Shown: piece after piece, positions 23,099-28,246 of the stretch
Numbering within the stretch: the stretch's first letter is position 1
Layout: each line of letters opens with the position of its first letter
From: an uncultured Oscillospiraceae bacterium
GTDB taxonomy: Bacteria; Bacillota; Clostridia; Oscillospirales; Oscillospiraceae
DNA: 30,312 nt
Assembly: GCA_934630495.1 (NCBI GenBank)
Contig: CAKTVW010000027.1
Coordinates: 1 to 30,312 of the forward strand
Direction of reading: 5' to 3'
The notes under the pieces: generated by a model
Told to the model about the DNA's origin: nothing
Database searches by the model: none
What the model saw: the letters and a program-made list of their open reading frames with translations, nothing else
Made by a program: the position numbers and the translations under genes

Positions 23099-23111
23099 CT
23101 AAACGCCGCAG

Positions 23112-23148
23112 GCCCCGCCGCGGGAGGTTTTCTTCCCCGCTGCGGGGC
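23112..23148 (-). terminator. GC-rich hairpin after tatD
   Basis: GCCCCGCCGCGGG pairs with CCCGCTGCGGGGC (one mismatch in 13) six bases beyond the tatD stop codon. It is a likely terminator of the DUF1538-PII-tatD operon, although the T-run on the minus strand is weak. Confidence 0.6.
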
Positions 23149-23153
23149 TTGCT

Positions 23154-23924
23154 CTATTCGATGCGATAGAGCCGCCGCGCATTTTCTGCGGTAACGGCGG
23201 CAAGCCGTTCGGCGGGCATCCCCAGCCGACGCGCGGCACACTCGCAGATCGTGCCGAGATAAGCCGGCTCATTGCGCTTGCCGAGGCAGCCGTTCGGGAG
23301 CAGCCACGGCGCGTCCGTCTCCAGCACGAGCCGTTCCGGCGGAAGCGCTCCGATGGCATCAAAGATCGCCGTCTCCGGAAATGTCGCCAGTCCGCCGATC
23401 CCGAAATAACATCCCATATCCAAAAAGGGCCGCGCCGCCTCAAGCGTCTCGGAAAAGCAGTGTACCACAGGCGGTCTCGGCAGCGCATACCCGCGCAGAA
23501 GCTCCGCCGCCTCGCGATAAGCACCGTCGCCGCGCAGATGCAGGATCAGCGGCAGCTCCGTCCGACAGGACAGCTCGATCAGCCTGCGAAACCATGCGCG
23601 CTGGCGCTCACGCTGTGCATCCGTCAGCGCCGGGGATGCGTAGTCCAGTCCCGTCTCCCCGATCGCACGCACGCGCGGCCGCGCGGCGAACGCCTCCATC
23701 TCCCGCTCCCACAGCTCGTCGTGCGCCCCGTCTCCGACACAGCGCGGATGCAGCCCCGCCGCAAAGTACACATTGTCATACCGCTCCGTGTAGGAAAGAT
23801 TGGAGGCAAAGTCGATCGCGGGGCACAGGAATGCCTCCACGCCGCACTGCTCCGCACGGCTCAGGACCGCGTCAAGGTCCCGGAAGCGGCGGTGAAACAG
23901 ATGCACATGAGAATCGATATACAC
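23154..23924 (-). CDS. TatD-family metal-dependent hydrolase
   Basis: This amidohydrolase-fold protein is related to TatD DNases. The metal ligands are visible: H6 and H8 (DSHVHLF), a Glu in IGETGLDY, His in LILHLRGDG, His in VVHCFSE and Asp in LETDAPWL. The length of 256 residues is normal. Its substrate (3'-exonuclease on damaged DNA in E. coli TatD) cannot be confirmed. It starts 18 bases after the tandem-PII gene in the same direction, and the ribosome-binding site is weak (GAAGGGAAG), so coupling to the upstream gene is likely. Confidence 0.9.
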   Translation of the reverse strand: MYIDSHVHLFHRRFRDLDAVLSRAEQCGVEAFLCPAIDFASNLSYTERYDNVYFAAGLHPRCVGDGAHDELWEREMEAFAARPRVRAIGETGLDYASPALTDAQRERQRAWFRRLIELSCRTELPLILHLRGDGAYREAAELLRGYALPRPPVVHCFSETLEAARPFLDMGCYFGIGGLATFPETAIFDAIGALPPERLVLETDAPWLLPNGCLGKRNEPAYLGTICECAARRLGMPAERLAAVTAENARRLYRIE

Positions 23925-23942
23925 GCGGGCTTCCCTTCCCCG

Positions 23943-24608
23943 TCACGCCTCGTCGAGCAGGCCGAAGCCCGCGACCTCGCTGACCGGAAGGGAAAAAACG
24001 ATCGCTCCGGCCTGCGAATCAGGCCCTGCCTTTTGCACGACGGAGCGCATGATCTCCGACTTCCGCGCAGCGGGCGCAACAATCAGCACGACCTCTTTTT
24101 CCCGCGCTATAGACACGTTATAGAATTTTTCCTCGCGTTCGGAGCCGGTTCCCTTGCCGTGAAGGACGGTGCCGCCGGTGGCTCCCGCGGCTCTCGCCGC
24201 GTTCATGACCTGCTCGGTGCGGCCCTCGTTCGCGATCGCCAGGATCAGCTCATACGCGTAATTCAGCTCCGGAACATATTTCGCGTTCTGTTCCGCCCCG
24301 TTCAAATATGCCAATGTTTTTCCGCCTCCTACGCTCTTGACGGGCACCGCCGCGATCACGCCGTGGCCGGGCACGCCGATATATAATGATCGTTTGCACA
24401 GCTTGATAAACTGCCGTGTCTTTTCCGGACTCGCAAAGGTCAGCACGAGCCGTTTTTCCGTGGATTCGATGCCCAAAAGGTCCAGCATACTCTGCGCCGC
24501 CGTGCCGCGCGCGTGGAGCGTTACCGTCATCGGAAGCGCAAGCTCCGCGCAGATCTCCGTCAGCGTGGGCAGGCTCTCCGGCTTGACCACGGTCAAAATA
24601 TAATTCAT
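23943..24608 (-). CDS. Tandem PII-like signalling protein
   Basis: Two PII-type ferredoxin-like domains are joined. The first covers about residues 1-105 (MNYILTVVKPESLPTLTEIC, LVLTFASPEKTRQFIKLC). The second covers about 115-221 (AYELILAIANEGRTEQVMNAARAAG, then GGTVLHGKGTG, then KEVVLIVAPAARKSEIM). The second domain keeps the PII B-loop-like region better than the first. The start overlaps the stop of the DUF1538 gene by 4 bases (ATGA), so translation is coupled. As PII proteins gate transporters, it probably controls its neighbour, in response to a nucleotide or other small ligand. Confidence 0.88.
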   Translation of the reverse strand: MNYILTVVKPESLPTLTEICAELALPMTVTLHARGTAAQSMLDLLGIESTEKRLVLTFASPEKTRQFIKLCKRSLYIGVPGHGVIAAVPVKSVGGGKTLAYLNGAEQNAKYVPELNYAYELILAIANEGRTEQVMNAARAAGATGGTVLHGKGTGSEREEKFYNVSIAREKEVVLIVAPAARKSEIMRSVVQKAGPDSQAGAIVFSLPVSEVAGFGLLDEA

Positions 24609-26140
24609 GCGGCATCCACCTCCCACAGCTCGATGATCTCGTCGTCCTCGTAGCGCTCCGGAACGCCCGCCTTTTCCTTGCGGCTGTAGATAAAGCCCAC
24701 GGTCTGGATCGAGATCAGCGGCATCATCGCGACCATAGCGACCACACCGAACGCGTCGCTCAGCGGATTACCGCCCAGCGTCGCGCTCGCGCCGATCATA
24801 AATTGCAGCATAAAGGTCGCCGTCATCGGGCCGGAGGCCACGCCGCCGGAGTCAAACGCCACGGCGGTGTAGATGTCCGGCACGAAGAAGGACAGCACCA
24901 GCGCGGCGGCGTAGCCCGGAACGAGGAACCACATCACGGATATCCCGGTCACGACCCGCAGCATCGACAGTCCCATCGCCAGCGCGATGGCCACGGAAAG
25001 GCTGCGCTTGATGGCCTTTCCGGGAATCGCGCCCGCGCTGACCTCCTCGATCTGCCGTTCCAGCACGGCGACGGCAGGCTCCGCCGAGATGATGAACCAG
25101 CCCAGCAGCATCGACAGCGGGATCAGCAGATATTTCGTCCAGCCCTCTGCAAGCTTGGCGCCCAGCACGGCGCCCAGCGACGAAAAGCCGACGTTGACAC
25201 CCGTGAGAAACAGCACCAGCCCGACGTAGGTATACAGAATGCCGATGCAGATCTTTGTCAGCGTGCGGCGCGAAAGGCGCAGCGTGAAAAGCTGAAAGGC
25301 GAAAAAGACCGCTACGATGGGCAGCAGGGCCACGGCCATTTCCTTCATGTACGTCGGCAGGCCCGTCAGGTATGCGCGGCCGATCTGTGCCGTGTCGGTA
25401 TAGGTCGGAACGCTCAGGTCGACGGCCGCCTCGCTCGACGGATAGAAGAAGCCCAGCACCAGCACGGCCAAGATCGGGCCGATCGAGCAGAGCGCGACTA
25501 AGCCGAAGCTGTCCGATTCCGCGTCGCGGTCGCTTCGGATGTTGGAAATACCGACGCCGAGCGCCAGAATGAAGGGCACGGTCATCGGCCCCGTGGTCAC
25601 GCCGCCGGAGTCAAAGCCGATGCCCAAAAAATCCTTCTCGGAAAACGCCGCCAGCAGAAATACCAGCGCATAGAATGCGATCAGCAGCCAGCGGAGCTTG
25701 ATACCTTTTAAAATACGCACCATGCAGACCATGAGGAAAAACCCCACGCCGATACCGACCGTAATCAGCAGCACGGTGCTGTTGATATGCGGGACAGTCT
25801 GCGCAAGCACCTGTAAATCAGGCTCGGCGATCGTCACGGCGAAGCCGAGGACGAAGCTGACGCAGAGGATCAGCGGCAGATTTCTGGATTTGGTCAGTGC
25901 CGTGCCGATTCGGTTGCCGATCGGCGTCATGGAAGTGTCCGCGCCGAGCGAAAACAGCCCCATCCCCACAATGAGCAGCACCGCGCCGATCAGGAAGCAG
26001 AACATCAGATCGGGCGAAATGGGCGAAACGGTCAGGCACAGCAGCAGCACGATCACGAGGATCGGCAGGACGGAAAGCGCGGATTCGCGGATCTTTTCCG
26101 CGATCAGGACATGGGTTTGTACGCGATACGGTTTTTTGAT
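24605..26140 (-). CDS. DUF1538 membrane protein (two internally repeated halves), possible AUC start
   Basis: An integral membrane protein of about 511 residues made of two related halves, each containing a copy of the DUF1538 hallmark: GFDSGGVTTGPMTVPF near residue 190 and AFDSGGVASGPMTATF near 420. GLFSLGADTSMTPIGNRIG marks the first half. Such inverted or tandem halves suggest a transporter. No ATG, GTG or TTG lies in frame at a sensible place. An AGAGGTGAT site sits 5-7 bases before ATC AAA AAA CCG, which would read MKKPYRVQ if ATC starts translation. The promoter at 26264-26292 excludes starts far upstream. The tandem-PII gene follows with a 4-base overlap. Confidence 0.85.
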   Translation of the reverse strand: MKKPYRVQTHVLIAEKIRESALSVLPILVIVLLLCLTVSPISPDLMFCFLIGAVLLIVGMGLFSLGADTSMTPIGNRIGTALTKSRNLPLILCVSFVLGFAVTIAEPDLQVLAQTVPHINSTVLLITVGIGVGFFLMVCMVRILKGIKLRWLLIAFYALVFLLAAFSEKDFLGIGFDSGGVTTGPMTVPFILALGVGISNIRSDRDAESDSFGLVALCSIGPILAVLVLGFFYPSSEAAVDLSVPTYTDTAQIGRAYLTGLPTYMKEMAVALLPIVAVFFAFQLFTLRLSRRTLTKICIGILYTYVGLVLFLTGVNVGFSSLGAVLGAKLAEGWTKYLLIPLSMLLGWFIISAEPAVAVLERQIEEVSAGAIPGKAIKRSLSVAIALAMGLSMLRVVTGISVMWFLVPGYAAALVLSFFVPDIYTAVAFDSGGVASGPMTATFMLQFMIGASATLGGNPLSDAFGVVAMVAMMPLISIQTVGFIYSRKEKAGVPERYEDDEIIELWEVDAA

Positions 26141-26263
26141 AAGATCACCTCTTCCGGCATTCGAGATCGTCGATACGGCCTTTGCGGCATATGCAGCGCC
26201 GAAACGGAGAAATAATGGAAAGAAATCCCGTTCCCGTTGCTCCGAGCCGCTTTCTTTCAAAAT

Positions 26264-26292
26264 ATTGTACCAGAAATTCACCGATTTGTCAT
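26264..26292 (-). promoter_or_regulatory. Promoter of the DUF1538-PII-tatD operon
   Basis: On the minus strand ATGACA (26287-26292) and TACAAT (26264-26269) are 17 bases apart. The start point should be near 26257, giving a leader of about 115 bases to the proposed start. Confidence 0.7.
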
Positions 26293-26428
26293 GACTATTT
26301 TGTGAACTTTCGTCCGCGAAACACCCCGAACGGCCGATCATTCGCTTTCTTGTTCTTGAAGCTGAATCGCAGCGTCCTCCAACTCTCCGTGCAAGACGGA
26401 ACATCCCCCCGCCCGCCTCTATGCGTAG

Positions 26429-26452
26429 GGCGCGATGCCCCCTCATCGCGCC
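26429..26452. repeat. Palindromic intergenic repeat (GGCGCGATG type)
   Basis: GGCGCGATG / CATCGCGCC are separated by six bases and preceded by TGCGTAG. It belongs to the same family as 188-209 and 27827-27848. Confidence 0.7.
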
Positions 26453-26480
26453 ACGCCTCTCCCCCGCTCACTCATTCCTC

Positions 26481-26520
26481 ATTAAAATAAAAGAGCACTG
26501 CATGTACAGCCATGCAGTGC
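26481..26520 (-). terminator. Terminator of the small XRE gene
   Basis: A perfect 10-bp stem (GCACTGCATG / CATGCAGTGC) with a 6-base loop is followed on the minus strand by TCTTTTATTTTAAT. It lies 12 bases after the gene's stop codon. Confidence 0.85.
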
Positions 26521-26531
26521 AGCCCCCGGAT

Positions 26532-26741
26532 TCAATTGGTAAATTGAACATTCTGCGCCAAATAGTCCAGACTCACGCCGTAAAACCTTGCCAGCGTAAT
26601 AAAGCAGTGCAGCGGAATCTCGCGGATGCCGCGTTCATATTCGGAGTAGTATTGCTGCGTCGTTCCCAACAGGGCTGCAACCTGCTTCTGCGACAGGTCA
26701 TGGTCTTCGCGCAAATCGCGGATGCGAGGATACTTGTACAT
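26532..26741 (-). CDS. Small XRE-family transcriptional regulator, 69 aa
   Basis: It is almost only a helix-turn-helix domain: IRDLREDHDLSQKQVAALLG, then the recognition helix TTQQYYSEYERGIREIP, then ITLARFYGVSLDYLA. The start MYKYPRI is preferred because GGGAGAAG lies just upstream. The gene has its own terminator, and a perfect inverted repeat covers its promoter region, so self-repression is likely. The divergent unit on the other side is a damaged galE remnant, so its former target may have been lost. Compare plasmid- or phage-type Cro-like regulators. Confidence 0.9.
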   Translation of the reverse strand: MYKYPRIRDLREDHDLSQKQVAALLGTTQQYYSEYERGIREIPLHCFITLARFYGVSLDYLAQNVQFTN

Positions 26742-26776
26742 GAATCTTCTCCCATGTTTTTTGCGCATTCTATCAT

Positions 26777-26817
26777 ACACGAGATATCATGTATTGACTT
26801 CACATGATATCTCGTGT
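26777..26817. promoter_or_regulatory. Operator: perfect 16-bp inverted repeat
   Basis: ACACGAGATATCATGT (26777-26792) and its exact reverse complement (26802-26817) are 9 bases apart. Each arm also contains GATATC. The position, 36 bases upstream of the XRE start codon and overlapping a plus-strand promoter, fits an autoregulated divergent control region. Confidence 0.85.
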
Positions 26818-26822
26818 AAAAT
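26794..26822 (+). promoter_or_regulatory. Plus-strand promoter inside the operator
   Basis: TTGACT (26794-26799) and TAAAAT (26817-26822) are 17 bases apart. The promoter reads towards the galE remnant; the right operator arm fills its spacer, so an XRE dimer would block it. Confidence 0.7.
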
Positions 26823-27011
26823 GGTGAAAAGGCGACGTTTATCGGCATACGAAAACGAAAAGAAGGCCGCCTGCCGCAGTGCAGCGTCATGAAAATGCAT
26901 AAAAGCCGGACCGCCGTATTCCGATTTTTATGTATTTCCCCGGCACTGCGGCTAAGTCCTGTGACGCGCTTTATCACAAGGCAAAAATACCGAACGGAAA
27001 GGATGATGCTT

Positions 27012-27577
27012 ATGAGGAGAAGAGTAACAGCAATGATTATGGCCGTATTTCTACTGGCCGCGCTTGCGCCACCGCGCACGCCGATTTTTCGGCTGTCCTG
27101 CTTCGGTATTTCAACCCCATCGGCGCGCATGAATCCGGTCTTCTCGGCGACGACCCGAACGGCATCCCCAACAATTTGATGCCGTATATCGCCCGCGTTG
27201 CCGCCGGAAAGCTGGAAAAGCTTACGATCTTCGGCAGCGACTACGACACGCCGGACGGCACCTGCGTCCGCGACTATCTCCATGTCGTCGATCTTGCGCG
27301 GGGGCACCTGATGGCGCTGGACTATGCGGCTTCGCACTGCGGCGCAGAGCCGATCAACCTCGGCACCGGGCGCGGCGTCAGCGTAAAGGAGCTTGTCGAC
27401 GCCTTCGAGCGCGCCGCGGGCGTCCCCGTCCCCTATGTTTACGGCGCGCGCAGGCCGGGCGACCTTCCCGTCGTCTACGCCAATGTGGAAAAAGCGCAGA
27501 GGCTTTTGGGCTGGACTGCGGAAAAAACACTGGAGGATATGTGCCGCGACAGCTGGAATTTTGTCCTTCATACATAA
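27012..27577 (+). pseudogene. galE: Chimeric remnant: signal-peptide start followed by the C-terminal half of galE
   Basis: From 27080 to 27577 the frame reads as the last ~165 residues of UDP-glucose 4-epimerase (SAVLLRYFNPIGAHESG, DDYDTPDGT-like DYDTPDGTCVRDYLHVVDLA, INLGTGRGVSVKELVDA, GARRPGDLP, YANVEKAQRLLGW). The NAD-binding N-terminal half, with the GxxGxxG motif and the catalytic YxxxK, is missing. Just upstream, in another frame, a good ribosome-binding site and ATG at 27012 begin an unrelated signal-peptide-like stretch (MIMAVFLLAALA). The junction lies near 27068-27080. The galE part has no start of its own, so it should be inactive. A deletion or rearrangement is the simplest cause. 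Confidence 0.85.
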
Positions 27578-27579
27578 GC

Positions 27580-27640
27580 AGACTGCAAATAAGCTCGGAA
27601 GACAGGCGGCTCACACCCGTCGGCGTACATGGGTACGGGG
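27580..27640. repeat. Dispersed ~60-bp repeat, second copy of 17201-17261
   Basis: The block AGACTGC, CTCGGAAGACAGGC, CTCACACCCGTCGGCGTACAT and GGTACGG occurs in the same order at 17201-17261. The stem-forming partner (GGGCGTGAGTTGC) seen there is absent here, so this copy is truncated. It starts 2 bases after the galE stop codon. Confidence 0.65.
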
Positions 27641-27826
27641 ACATTTGCAGACCCCGCTGGCGGCGGATACAGCGAGCAAAAAGGAGCAGCGGGGACAAAA
27701 TTTGAAGCCGCCGGTACGGCGCGCAAATTTTGAGCACCGCCGCAGGAAAATCTCCTTATGGAGAGCACCTGCAAGCGCAGGATGAGAGCACTCCACTCAA
27801 CGCGGAAATCCCGGTCTTGTACGTAG

Positions 27827-27848
27827 GGCGCGATGCCCTCATCGCGCC
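27827..27848. repeat. Palindromic intergenic repeat (GGCGCGATG type)
   Basis: GGCGCGATG-CCCT-CATCGCGCC preceded by ACGTAG. The gap 27578-28246 (about 670 bases) holds this, the repeats on each side, a terminator and a promoter, and no gene. Confidence 0.75.
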
Positions 27849-27884
27849 GCGAATTTCGGACGCAGAAGCGACGCTGCCTACCGG

Positions 27885-27950
27885 AACTGATGCACCCGCA
27901 AGGCGGGTATATCGTATCCCTAAAGCTCCTTCGCCGCAAACGGCTGCAAA
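27885..27950. repeat. Dispersed ~60-bp repeat, copy B (inverted relative to 8831-8890)
   Basis: Read on the minus strand it gives GCAGCCGTTTGCGGCGAAGG, then AGCTTTAGGGAT, then CCTTGCGGGTGCA, matching copy A with scattered differences. Confidence 0.6.
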
Positions 27951-27988
27951 ATCTGAATGACAAGACTAATGCTTATTTGACACACCCC

Positions 27989-28029
27989 GGCTCCCATTCA
28001 GGCCATGACCCTGAATGGGAGCCGATTTT
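27989..28029 (+). terminator. Rho-independent terminator
   Basis: A perfect 14-bp stem (GGCTCCCATTCAGG and its complement, loop CCATGAC) is followed by GATTTTTATT. It would stop transcripts from the galE remnant before the promoter of the large repeat protein. Confidence 0.85.
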
Positions 28030-28112
28030 TATTCTGTTATATGCTCATGCGGCGGGAAATACCATCCTTTGGAAATAAATACAAAAATTGTCGAAAATTT
28101 TCTGCATTTTCA

Positions 28113-28140
28113 TTGCTTTTTCTGAAGCCTATGCTATAAT
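28113..28140 (+). promoter_or_regulatory. Promoter of the leucine-rich-repeat protein
   Basis: TATAAT (28135-28140) has an extended -10 TGC in front, and TTGCTT (28113-28118) lies 16 bases upstream. The leader to the ATG is about 100 bases and contains imperfect stems (GCCGG/CGGC, AGAGAG/CTCT), not assignable to a known riboswitch. Confidence 0.75.
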
Positions 28141-28246
28141 ATACAGTGGGTTTGCATAGTAGCCGGAGAGAGCATAGCGGCGCTGTCGCATCGGCTTTCT
28201 CTGCTGCCTGTCGATTAAAATTATAAAGAAAAGTGGAGGAACTATC

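Noticed and set aside
26141..26446. Upstream extension of the DUF1538 gene to an ATG at 26446
   Set aside because: The extension covers the likely promoter at 26264-26292 and an intergenic palindrome, and it is not protein-like.
28141..28246. Cyclic-di-GMP or other riboswitch before the LRR protein
   Set aside because: There are imperfect stems only; the conserved c-di-GMP-I core segments are not present.
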